A stretch of DNA of 23,059 nucleotides from an uncultured Anaerotruncus sp. (GTDB taxonomy: Bacteria; Bacillota; Clostridia; Oscillospirales; Ruminococcaceae). The notes beneath the pieces are model-generated. The model saw only the letters and a list, made by a program, of their open reading frames with translations, was not told where the DNA came from and did no database searches. The translations under genes and the position numbers were made by a program. The stretch lies in NCBI GenBank assembly GCA_910586875.1, contig CAJUJI010000017.1, positions 1-23,059 on the forward strand, given 5' to 3'. Of this stretch, positions 13,423 through 20,430 are shown in pieces (position 1 is the stretch's first letter; the number at the start of each line of letters is the position of its first letter).

Positions 13423-15866
13423 ACAAACCCCATCCTTTCCAGATGAGATTTGACCTTGTCCTCGTATTGGTCTACTTCATCCTCACATCCCTTCAGGGTA
13501 TACTCATACCGCTCCACCAGCTGGGTCACACGGGCAGAAAGATGATGGGACACTGCTTCGTGAATGGCGTCTATCCCGCTGTAAATAGCGGCAAACCACT
13601 TTTCCTCTACCAGCAAATAGCGAATCTCCTCCAGGGTCAGCTGAGGGTATTTTTTCTCCAGTTTGGTGTCCAGGTCTGCCTCGGCCTGCTTAATTGCCTT
13701 TTTGTAATTGCTTTCGGCATCCAACAGGGACATATACTCCTTTAATGCAGCCAATTCTTCCTTGGCGGCGGGATCTTTCTTGATTGCCTTGATACGGGCA
13801 CTGATAGTGGCCTTTTTCAGATCATCCAGCTGAGCAAACAGTCCCTCCTCACCGCTATTTTCTTCGGCCAGTTCTTCCAGCTTGGCAGACACCTCATCCA
13901 GTTGGCCTCGAAGGGTATCCAGTGCCTTGGCATCCTCCTCAAAAAAGTGTGCGGCAATCAAAGCCTTGGGGAGCAGCTTACCCTCAAAACCCTTGATCTT
14001 ATCGGTCTTGACCTCAATGGTCTGGCCGTTTTCTTTTTTCTTCTTGGTCACATACTCATAGGCAATTTCTCGCCCGGCCTTATAGCCGTCATAGCAGACC
14101 GCATACACATCGTCCTGCATGGTCTCCGCCCAGTACTCCATCAGCACTTCATAGACATCGTATTTGTCGAGAAGAGCCACCTGAGCAAAATCATTCAGAA
14201 GCTGCTTGGAAATTTTGGCAATCAGCTCTTTGGGGTAAATGTCCCGGCTGAGTTCCATCAAATTGCGGGTAACGGTCTCCTTCCATTGGGCGTAGGCATC
14301 GTCCACCTGGTCGGCATGGCGGATAAACTCCGGGTGGGAGGTAATCGCGGAAACCACTTCGTCCTTGCCCACCGCCGGACGCAGATACCCTGGACGCAGG
14401 GGCTGAAACAGGATTTCCTTCAAAGATGGGTATACCGCCCAATATTCCGCCATACTGTCCACATCGGTTTCCGGAATACCGCCGTTTAGGTGGGCATTGA
14501 TGTCCTGTAAATCTTCCGGCTCACTGCTATCAATATAGCGCGGAATATTCAGGTTGTACTCGTTGGTGACTTTGATCTCCTCGTTCGGGACAAACCGGGC
14601 ATACTTGGGGTCCGATTCATCCATTGTAAGGAAGGTAGTTACGATCTTATGAATGTCCTGTTCCCGCAGGCGGTTTTTGTTGCCGTCCTTCACATAGCCT
14701 TTGCTGGCGTCAATCATAAAAATGCCGGTACGATCAGCCGCATCCTCTTTATCCAGCACCAGGATACAGGCAGGAATTCCTGTGCCATAGAACAAGTTAG
14801 CAGGCAGACCAATAATGCCTTTGATATAACCCCGATCAATGATCTTTTTGCGGATGTCAGCCTCGGCATTGCCACGGAACAGCACACCATGAGGCAGAAT
14901 GACTGCTGCCTTGCCGGTAGATTTCAAAGATTTCAGGACATGCAGCAGCCAAGCGTAATCGCCGTTTTTCTCCGGCGGCACGCCCAACACAGTCTCGCTG
15001 TATCTCCCATAAGTATCAGGGATCGTAATGCCATCCATCCAGGATTTATCCGAGAAAGGCGGATTGACTACGATGTAGTTGAAGGTTTTCAGCAGTTCAG
15101 GGTTGTTCTCATCTTTATACTGGGGTGCAGACAAGGTGCTTTTATTGCCGACAATGACGCCAGCGCCCTTATTGTGTAGGACCAGATTCATGCGGGCAAG
15201 ACCGGCGGTGGAGTTATCCTTTTCCTGTCCATAGATGGAGATCTCGCAGGGGGCCTCATCCGCCGCACGAATCAGCAGCGAACCGGAACCGCAAGCAGGA
15301 TCGTAGACTGTCATGCTGGGATCGGTGGCTTTATCAATACCGATCACCTTTGCCATGATGCGGGAGACTTCACCCGGTGTATAGAATTGGCCCTTGCTCT
15401 TTCCGGAGTCCTGGGCAAATTTACGCATCAAAAATTCGTAGGCGTCGCCCAGAATGTCATCACCGCCAGCGCGGTTGTTGGTGAAGTCCAATTCCGGTTT
15501 CTGGAAAATTTCCACGAGACCAGAGAGCTTATCTACCGCTTCCTTGTCGGTGCCCAGTTCCTCGCTGTTGAAGTCGGCAATGTCGATAATGCCTTTCAAG
15601 TCGTTGGCTTCTGCCAGCTTGCCAATGATGATATTGATGCCTTCGCCAATGTTTTTCTTATATTTTAAGGCAATAATATCATCAAAGCTGCCGCCTTCCG
15701 GCACTTCAATGTCCCAATTATCGCTGCTCTTGAAGCGATCGGACACATACTTCACAAACAACAGTGTCAGAATGTAATCCTTATAACGAGCCGGTTCCAC
15801 ACCGCCCCGCAGTTTATCACACGCAGCCCATATCTGACTGTAAATTTCACTCTTCTTGATAGCCAT
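13416..15866 (-). CDS. hsdM: Type I DNA methyltransferase, HsdM subunit (816 aa)
   Basis: An N6-adenine methyltransferase that, with HsdS, protects the host recognition site. An N-terminal helical HsdM domain (about 1-140) is followed by the catalytic domain, with AdoMet motif I DPACGSG (189-195) and catalytic motif IV NPPF (268-271). The segment FYTPGEVSRIMAKVIG before motif I is typical. The family core is about 500 residues; here a ~300-residue C-terminal extension follows, with charged coiled-coil stretches (about 630-760). Such long HsdM forms exist and probably contact HsdS and HsdR. The ATG at 15866 has GGAGAGG just upstream. It lies 44 bp after the Mrr-like gene and overlaps hsdS by 7 bp, fitting fixed-ratio expression of M and S. 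Confidence 0.97.
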   Translation of the reverse strand: MAIKKSEIYSQIWAACDKLRGGVEPARYKDYILTLLFVKYVSDRFKSSDNWDIEVPEGGSFDDIIALKYKKNIGEGINIIIGKLAEANDLKGIIDIADFNSEELGTDKEAVDKLSGLVEIFQKPELDFTNNRAGGDDILGDAYEFLMRKFAQDSGKSKGQFYTPGEVSRIMAKVIGIDKATDPSMTVYDPACGSGSLLIRAADEAPCEISIYGQEKDNSTAGLARMNLVLHNKGAGVIVGNKSTLSAPQYKDENNPELLKTFNYIVVNPPFSDKSWMDGITIPDTYGRYSETVLGVPPEKNGDYAWLLHVLKSLKSTGKAAVILPHGVLFRGNAEADIRKKIIDRGYIKGIIGLPANLFYGTGIPACILVLDKEDAADRTGIFMIDASKGYVKDGNKNRLREQDIHKIVTTFLTMDESDPKYARFVPNEEIKVTNEYNLNIPRYIDSSEPEDLQDINAHLNGGIPETDVDSMAEYWAVYPSLKEILFQPLRPGYLRPAVGKDEVVSAITSHPEFIRHADQVDDAYAQWKETVTRNLMELSRDIYPKELIAKISKQLLNDFAQVALLDKYDVYEVLMEYWAETMQDDVYAVCYDGYKAGREIAYEYVTKKKKENGQTIEVKTDKIKGFEGKLLPKALIAAHFFEEDAKALDTLRGQLDEVSAKLEELAEENSGEEGLFAQLDDLKKATISARIKAIKKDPAAKEELAALKEYMSLLDAESNYKKAIKQAEADLDTKLEKKYPQLTLEEIRYLLVEEKWFAAIYSGIDAIHEAVSHHLSARVTQLVERYEYTLKGCEDEVDQYEDKVKSHLERMGFVW

Positions 15867-15910
15867 CGGTACCTCTCCGTTCTCTTTTTAATTTCCTGTC
15901 AAGTTCCCAT

Positions 15911-16900
15911 TTACTCCTCTGGCGGAACGGGGATGTACACCATCTTCAGGGGAATCATTTTACGGTATTTGACACTGAGCTGGTCGTAATATTTCAAGAC
16001 CAGATCCACAAGTTCTGTGCCGTTAATACCGCGAATAATCGGGGTGTTATCCAGGTATTTCTGAGCATTTTTGGTATAATTGGACAGTGTCACAAACAGG
16101 CCATAATCTCCTTCGCGCATAGCGCCTTTCAGAGACTGGATGGTAGTCTCTTTGATGTCTCCATCCTGGCTTTTGACCTGGACAACAATGCGGGGCGGCA
16201 GCTCGTCTTTATAGGCGGTAATGTCGATGCCACTATCCCCACCATGCGGAGACAGAATCGTGCGGTAGCCCATGGCCTGCAAAAGATTTGCGACAAACGG
16301 CTCCAGATCATAGCCTTTCAGATTTTTGCTCAACTCTTTCAAGATAAAGTCGCGGGTAGCCTCGATGATTTCATCCGCCGTTTGTGCTACTGTCTCATCG
16401 GTATCCGGCTCCAGAATATTGCCTTTGAAATCTTTATCCAGAGCCTTAAAATACTCATCTGCATAGTTTTTCACCTGAAAAAAGCTCAGTGCCGAGCCAA
16501 CTTCATGCAGAGCGCCCTGGGAAAAGGCTGTACGCGGCAGATGTTTGAGCCACTTTACTTTCCGGCGATTAGGATACAGTGCTGCGGTAGCCTCATAGAA
16601 ATAGGCACTCTCCACGACCCCAATATTGATCTTACGGTCAATTTTGGACGGGAACACCACATAGTCTCCTTCCTGTACCTCGTGGACAAATCGGTACAGC
16701 ATTCCAGCACTTGTGGCAATCGAACCTTTTTTAGCGTCCGGATAGGCCGCGATATATTTTTCTTTGTAGGCATCACAGGACGTACTTATAGCCGACAAGT
16801 CGCCCATCTCTTCCCAGCCGATTGCAATTAGATTCTGATTCAAAAAAAGAGGATCGTCCATCGTATGGATTCCCCAAACCGTTTTGTTTGCTGCCGCCAT
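15911..16900 (-). CDS. Mrr-like restriction endonuclease with PUA/EVE-like N-terminus (329 aa)
   Basis: The C-terminal half is an Mrr-type PD-(D/E)xK nuclease: YDLEPFVANLLQAMGYRTIL, then GGDSGIDITAY with Asp226, and PRIVVQVKSQ with Gln241 and Lys243. The N-terminal ~110 residues (VWGIHTMDDPLFLNQNLIAI, EGDYVVFPSKIDRKINIGVV) look like the PUA/EVE-like modules that read modified bases or stress signals. Such proteins are usually type IV, modification-dependent nucleases. I start at ATG 16900, with AGGAG about 10 nt upstream; GTG 16906 is possible and TTG 16975 is less likely. It lies between the XRE controller and hsdM, with no terminator, so it is the first effector gene of the operon. It should not attack the methylation made by its own HsdM. 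Confidence 0.88.
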   Translation of the reverse strand: MAAANKTVWGIHTMDDPLFLNQNLIAIGWEEMGDLSAISTSCDAYKEKYIAAYPDAKKGSIATSAGMLYRFVHEVQEGDYVVFPSKIDRKINIGVVESAYFYEATAALYPNRRKVKWLKHLPRTAFSQGALHEVGSALSFFQVKNYADEYFKALDKDFKGNILEPDTDETVAQTADEIIEATRDFILKELSKNLKGYDLEPFVANLLQAMGYRTILSPHGGDSGIDITAYKDELPPRIVVQVKSQDGDIKETTIQSLKGAMREGDYGLFVTLSNYTKNAQKYLDNTPIIRGINGTELVDLVLKYYDQLSVKYRKMIPLKMVYIPVPPEE

Positions 16901-17004
16901 CACAGCCACACTCCTATCCGATCTTTCACAGCTTTTCAGCCTGTTAGAGCCTTGTATCCAGAAAGTGGCCTTCAAATGTCAGACCACTTTGTCGAAAGTC
17001 TTGC

Positions 17005-17214
17005 TTATTTTTCTTCCGGGACAAACTCCAGAATATCATCCACACCGCACCCCATCGCGCGGCAAATCTTCTCGATGCTTTCGATAGAAACATACTCGTT
17101 GCGCTTTAGGCGGGTGATAATATTGGCACTAAAACCGGCCTTCTCTTTTAGCTGTGCATTGCTTATCTTTTTATCAATCATCAGGTGGAATAAGCGGTCA
17201 TAACAAATCGCCAT
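17005..17214 (-). CDS. Small XRE/Cro-type regulator, likely operon controller (69 aa)
   Basis: A single helix-turn-helix of the YozG-like Cro/C1 group: LFHLMIDKKISNAQLKEKAG, SANIITRLKRNEYVSIESIE and KICRAMGCGVDDILEF. There is no other domain. The ATG at 17214 has GGAGGG 6 nt upstream; the frame runs on to 17283 but only through the promoter. It is the first gene of the restriction operon and its own promoter contains a palindrome in the spacer, so it is probably an autoregulator like the C proteins of restriction systems. That analogy is inferred; it may also act as a repressor lifted under stress. Confidence 0.88.
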   Translation of the reverse strand: MAICYDRLFHLMIDKKISNAQLKEKAGFSANIITRLKRNEYVSIESIEKICRAMGCGVDDILEFVPEEK

Positions 17215-17227
17215 TTTAGTCCCTCCA

Positions 17228-17277
17228 AAGCAAGAAATGCTTGGATTTATTTTATCACACTTTTGTGAAAAACTCAA
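17228..17277 (-). promoter_or_regulatory. Promoter and operators of the restriction operon
   Basis: Leftward TTGAGT (17272-17277), 17-bp spacer, TAAAAT (17249-17254). The palindrome TCACA-N4-TGTGA (17255-17268) fills most of the spacer. A second inverted repeat, AAGCA-N5-TGCTT (17228-17242), lies between the -10 box and the ribosome binding site. The -35 box begins 3 bp beyond the stop of the SLOG gene. Autoregulation by the XRE protein at 17214 is the simplest reading. Confidence 0.65.
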
Positions 17278-17279
17278 CT

Positions 17280-17747
17280 TCATGTCGAATCATTATGCTT
17301 TATCACTGTTATGAAAAGAGATCCTTTCTTTACTCGCCTTTTTGCATACTCCACCAGCTCCCGTGCGTTACTGGCAGGGTGCCACGCATAGGCGATGAGG
17401 TAGTCTACATGATCCACAACATAGCGGTTTACTCTCACGATTGCGATCTTGCGCGGAACGCTTTCCATCCCTGGTGGATAGAATGTTCCGTCAAATCCAT
17501 CCGGCGTTGAGATGGGCCGCTCTGCTGGATGGTACGGCAATAGCAAAATGAGCTTCACTTCTGGGTAGAAACGCTTTGCTTCTTTGACTGCTGACGCTGC
17601 AAGACGGTCAAATCCGCCGTAGTGGCCAACGATAAATTCTGTAACGCCGTATTCCAAAATGTGCTGCTCCACAGCCGCATACAATGCCGGATAAATCTCT
17701 TCTGATGTCTCTCGGTGTCCGATAAAGAAACAGCTTTTTCCGCCCAA
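17280..17747 (-). CDS. SLOG-domain protein (DUF1273-like, 155 aa)
   Basis: A Rossmann-like SLOG fold. SCFFIGHRETSEEIYPALYA holds the GHR nucleotide-binding start, VTEFIVGHYGGFDRLAASAV the second loop, and KLILLLPYHPAERP and DYLIAYAW the later strands. SLOG proteins bind nucleotide-derived ligands or cleave them, and some are sensors or effectors in phage defence; standalone DUF1273-like proteins remain uncharacterised. The start is TTG at 17747, 6 nt after AGGAGGG; no better start fits. It has its own promoter and ends 3 bp before the -35 box of the restriction operon. It is divergent from the XRE gene at 17864. A role in sensing infection is possible but unproven. Confidence 0.8.
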   Translation of the reverse strand: MGGKSCFFIGHRETSEEIYPALYAAVEQHILEYGVTEFIVGHYGGFDRLAASAVKEAKRFYPEVKLILLLPYHPAERPISTPDGFDGTFYPPGMESVPRKIAIVRVNRYVVDHVDYLIAYAWHPASNARELVEYAKRRVKKGSLFITVIKHNDST

Positions 17748-17773
17748 ATTTCTCCCTCCTTTATAGTTGTGTT

Positions 17774-17812
17774 TATCGTTAAAATTATACGATATAAATG
17801 ATTAAATCACAA
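17774..17812 (-). promoter_or_regulatory. SLOG gene promoter with palindromic operator
   Basis: TTGTGA (17807-17812), 17-bp spacer, TATAAT (17784-17789), read leftward. The perfect inverted repeat TATCGT-N8-ACGATA (17774-17793) covers the -10 box. The divergent XRE protein at 17864 is the likely binder. A rightward TATAAT lies at 17826-17831 with a poor -35 box. Confidence 0.65.
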
Positions 17813-17863
17813 CGATTTATCAAAGTATAATTTACGAAGAACACAAGCAAAGGAGTGATGCAG

Positions 17864-18169
17864 GTGAAGGATATTCTCTCGATTATAACCGCGTATCGAG
17901 AGGAGCGGGGCTGGACAGAGTATCAGCTTGCAGAACGCTCCGGTTTGCCGCAATCCACGATCTCCTCATGGTATCGCAAGAACATGGTTCCGACCATTCC
18001 ATCCCTGGAGAAAATCTGCACAGCCTTTGGCATTACGCTATCTCAACTATTTGCCGAAGAAGATGCACCTGTTTCCTTGACTGAGGCGCAGAAAAAGCTT
18101 CTAGAACGCTGGTCAAGATTGAGCGAAGAACAGCAAGCTGTTGTATTTGCTTTGATTGATAAGATGTAA
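17864..18169 (+). CDS. XRE-family transcriptional regulator (101 aa)
   Basis: An N-terminal Cro/C1 helix-turn-helix: IITAYREERGWTEYQLAERS, GLPQSTISSWYRKNMVPTIP and SLEKICTAFGITLSQLFAEE. It is followed by a short helical tail with LTEAQKKLLERWSRLSEEQQ that may mediate dimerization. The frame reads from GTG 17855 and ATG 17858, but the AGGAG at 17851-17855 leaves proper spacing only for GTG 17864, which I prefer. It is divergent from the SLOG gene, with a palindrome over that gene's promoter, so it probably represses it. A terminator follows immediately. Related proteins are common in Firmicutes prophages and integrative elements. Confidence 0.88.
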   Translation: MKDILSIITAYREERGWTEYQLAERSGLPQSTISSWYRKNMVPTIPSLEKICTAFGITLSQLFAEEDAPVSLTEAQKKLLERWSRLSEEQQAVVFALIDKM

Positions 18170-18218
18170 AAAATCCGTCAGAGGCGCACCCTTTAGAGTG
18201 TTGCTTCTGGCGGATTTT
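18169..18218 (+). terminator. Intrinsic terminator after the XRE gene
   Basis: AAAATCCGTCAGAGGC pairs, with two wobbles, with GCTTCTGGCGGATTTT ending at 18218. It begins at the stop codon of the XRE gene and is followed by CTTT. It separates this gene from the converging gene at 18227-18472. Confidence 0.75.
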
Positions 18219-18226
18219 CTTTGCCA

Positions 18227-18472
18227 TCAATCTAACGGAGTTTTCTTTGTTACTGCTTTTAGATACAATTCAGGGTCCCCATTCAAAATCAGTTCGGCAT
18301 AGGCCAGCGGATCATTATAGATCAGCCAGTCCAGTTCTGACCGCTGGTACATACTGTTCGCTACCTCATTCTCCACGGCGGTGCAGTCGATGGACAACAG
18401 GGTTCCATCTTCCATGCACAGCTCCACGCAGGCAGTGTCCGGGTTGAACTCACAGGACAAAATCTTTCTCAT
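18227..18472 (-). CDS. DUF6061-like hypothetical protein (81 aa)
   Basis: The sequence resembles DUF6061 proteins of gut Firmicutes elements: MRKILSCEFNPDTACVELCM, then DGTLLSIDCTAVENEVANSM, YQRSELDWLIYNDPLAYAEL and a C-terminal LNGDPELYLKAVT. The N-terminal half predicts beta strands and the C-terminal half helices; there is no membrane segment. The ATG at 18472 has GGGAGGT about 7 nt upstream. It lies downstream of the repeat-rich region that follows the RepA-like gene, and may be the last gene of the integrase and replication transcript. No function is known. Confidence 0.75.
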   Translation of the reverse strand: MRKILSCEFNPDTACVELCMEDGTLLSIDCTAVENEVANSMYQRSELDWLIYNDPLAYAELILNGDPELYLKAVTKKTPLD

Positions 18473-18550
18473 ACTCGTTACCTCCCAATACTTGAATTTC
18501 AGTTGATTTTCCGCAGCGGCACAAGGGCCGTTTTGGTTGTTTTAGATACA

Positions 18551-18833
18551 GGCAAGCAATGCGTGTGGATAGCCACACACACGACTGGCAAGCAATGCGA
18601 GTGTTAATACACACTCCACATTTCCTGCCGTCTGCTTGTCGAGGGCAACGCCCCCAAGCCCCTTTTGAACACAGAATTTCATTCTGTGGCTGCGCGTTCT
18701 CCGAACACTTTTTGACCCTGTACCCGGTATCCTGTTTCGGGGCATAGGTTGTCGTGAAACGCGACATCCTCTGGTACTTTTAGGGTGCCCCATTTTAGAG
18801 CACCCTCCCGGAAGATGAGGTGGTAAAATACCA
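18551..18833. repeat. Direct repeats and small hairpins in a possible origin region
   Basis: GGCAAGCAATGCG occurs at 18551-18563 and 18587-18599, 36 bp apart. Each copy leads into an inverted repeat: GTGTGG-N4-CCACAC after the first, and GAGTGT-N6-ACACTC at the second. Further hairpins are AGGGTGC/GCACCCT (about 18782-18806) and GGTGGTA-AAA-TACCACC (about 18820-18836). The 18473-18927 stretch has no credible gene; its frames lack good starts and look compositionally odd. An origin of replication or transfer is plausible, given the RepA-like gene next to it. Confidence 0.5.
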
Positions 18834-18850
18834 CCCCAGTTTTTTCGTTC

Positions 18851-18925
18851 CGCGACGGTTGCGACGGTCGCAACGGTGCTGGGAGTACCCCTCAAAACAC
18901 CGTCGCGACCGTTGCGAGCGTCGCG
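18851..18925. repeat. Six 9-bp iteron-like repeats in opposed triplets
   Basis: Three tandem copies of YGCRACGGT fill 18851-18877. Three inverted copies fill 18899-18925: the first two match exactly and the outermost has one difference. About 21 bp separate the triplets. The block starts 2 bp after the stop codon of the RepA-like ATPase gene. Clustered 9-mers beside a replication ATPase suggest initiator-binding iterons of an origin. The region could also fold as a long imperfect hairpin. Confidence 0.6.
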
Positions 18926-18927
18926 CT

Positions 18928-20103
18928 TTATTCGATTACTTCAAACGCGGGTGCTTCCACCACCATGTAAGTCAGCCGGATACGCCGTCCAGCATGCTTG
19001 GTTTTGTTCTCATACTTTACCTGATGTTCTTCCAGTAAGCGGCTGGCATTCACATTCAAATGCTTGGTAAGACGGTTCACCGCCATATCCGTTTGAATCG
19101 CTTGGGCCAGCTCGGTGGGACTGCCTTCCCATTCCCGGTTGTCAGCAGACACAATTTTTGCCACAGCTTCCAGCACTGGGTCCGGAGGCTGCTTCCAAAG
19201 CTCATTCTCTGCATGGTCGAGACCCCAAACCAGGCTCTCTTGGTCTTTGCTCAGATATAACCGCTGATCCGGCTGATCTCTGCCTACCACCTCCAGGGTA
19301 GCCTTGCTATCCGTCCGCTTCTCCTTCTGCATCAGAAGCGCCCCATCCGCACAGCCCAGCAAGCCGGTTGTACCGGAAATCATTTCAAAGCTATCTCCCG
19401 CAGGTTGCTTTCTGGTGTGGTGGACAATCAGTACGCAGACGCCATACCGATCGGCAAATTGCTTCAGCTTGCCGATCACCTCATAGTCGTTGGAATAGCT
19501 GTAACTGTCACTCACTGCTTCCCGGACTTTTTGCAGGGTATCCACGATAATCAGCTTGGTATCATTGTGTTCCCGGACGAACTTTTCCAACTGTTCATCC
19601 AGTCCGCTGCCGATCATCTTAGCGTTGGTGGAGAAGTGAAGGGAGCTTGTCCCCTCCACGCCAAACATACGGAACATCCGGCGTTGCAACCGGCTCTCAT
19701 CATCTTCCAGAGCAAGATAGAGCACGGTTCCCCGGTGGACTTTGTAGCCCCACAGATCTTGCCCAGTGCTGACATGGTGGGCGATCTGCGCCACCAAGAA
19801 GGACTTACCGATTTTGGGCGCTCCAGCAAGGATGTACGCTCCTGTATAGAGCAGGTTCTCAATCACCGCAGACTTGCCCTCGAACACGTTGTCCAGCAGC
19901 TCGTCCAGGGTCACAGTATGGAGGTAGGCCGGGTCGCTCATGCGGCACATTTTCCGGTAAAGTTCCTCCAAATCTCTTTCCGGGGAATTGCTTTTTTCGT
20001 CCGGGTCTGGTATAGTGAACTTGGAATTTTGAGAGATTGACTGCCCATCATCTGCGCCAACAGATGAGTTCTGGGCGGTCATTTTCTTTTTCTCATCGGT
20101 CAT
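18928..20103 (-). CDS. RepA-like RecA-fold ATPase/helicase (391 aa)
   Basis: A RecA-like AAA_25 ATPase related to RSF1010 RepA. Walker A is GAPKIGKS (residues 94-101), then TVLYLALEDDESRLQRRMFR, Walker B LIIVDTLQ (Asp188), and GVCVLIVHHTRKQPAGDSFE as the sensor and DNA-loop region. The N-terminal ~45 residues are polar and probably disordered. The C-terminal ~80 residues look like a winged helix (SPTELAQAIQ, RLTKHLNVNASRLLEEHQV). Such proteins form hexameric helicases in replication of plasmids and integrative elements. The ATG at 20103 has AGGAGG 9 nt upstream and overlaps the previous gene by 11 bp. The 9-bp repeats immediately downstream are the likely origin. It is the last large gene of the integrase operon. 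Confidence 0.88.
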   Translation of the reverse strand: MTDEKKKMTAQNSSVGADDGQSISQNSKFTIPDPDEKSNSPERDLEELYRKMCRMSDPAYLHTVTLDELLDNVFEGKSAVIENLLYTGAYILAGAPKIGKSFLVAQIAHHVSTGQDLWGYKVHRGTVLYLALEDDESRLQRRMFRMFGVEGTSSLHFSTNAKMIGSGLDEQLEKFVREHNDTKLIIVDTLQKVREAVSDSYSYSNDYEVIGKLKQFADRYGVCVLIVHHTRKQPAGDSFEMISGTTGLLGCADGALLMQKEKRTDSKATLEVVGRDQPDQRLYLSKDQESLVWGLDHAENELWKQPPDPVLEAVAKIVSADNREWEGSPTELAQAIQTDMAVNRLTKHLNVNASRLLEEHQVKYENKTKHAGRRIRLTYMVVEAPAFEVIE

Positions 20104-20428
20104 AGGCAAAGTCCTCCTGCATTCCGTTCATAATGGTAGCGATCATCTGGATGGTGTCCAGCAGCTCGTCGTTCACGCCCTGCCCAGCCTCGATCCGGCG
20201 CAGCTCGTCCAGCACAGCGGCCAGCTGATCCCGCAGCGCCTTGTAGACCCTGGGGTTGCCCTGGACCACCACATCCCGGCAGAGCAGCCGTCGGATGATA
20301 TAGTCCTGCTTGGTCAGGCCGGTGAGTTTGACCGCCGTCTCGATCTGGGTATCCTCTTCCGGGGAGACCCGAAAAGCCACGGTCTTGTTCCTCCAACGGT
20401 TGTGCTTGTCCAAATTCTTTGCTGACAT
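20093..20428 (-). CDS. Ribbon-helix-helix protein, MobC-like (111 aa)
   Basis: VAFRVSPEEDTQIETAVKLT followed by GLTKQDYIIRRLL (about residues 17-49) is a ribbon-helix-helix DNA-binding motif like that of relaxosome proteins such as MobC. The C-terminal half is helical, with LRDQLAAVLDELRRIEAG, and may dimerize. The start overlaps the end of the integrase message: the ATG at 20428 lies 2 bp after the integrase stop, with AAAGGGG inside the integrase codons as ribosome binding site, so translation is coupled. It overlaps the RepA-like gene by 11 bp. No relaxase is nearby, so it may instead act in replication control or partition, or mark DNA for a helper relaxase. Confidence 0.75.
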   Translation of the reverse strand: MSAKNLDKHNRWRNKTVAFRVSPEEDTQIETAVKLTGLTKQDYIIRRLLCRDVVVQGNPRVYKALRDQLAAVLDELRRIEAGQGVNDELLDTIQMIATIMNGMQEDFAYDR

Positions 20429-20430
20429 TT

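Noticed and set aside
18450..18895. Two overlapping leftward frames (18450-18767 and 18542-18895) in the repeat region.
   Set aside because: One begins at TTG inside the iteron block, and the other has a ribosome site directly abutting its ATG. Their sequences are set by repeats and hairpins; I treat the DNA as non-coding origin sequence.
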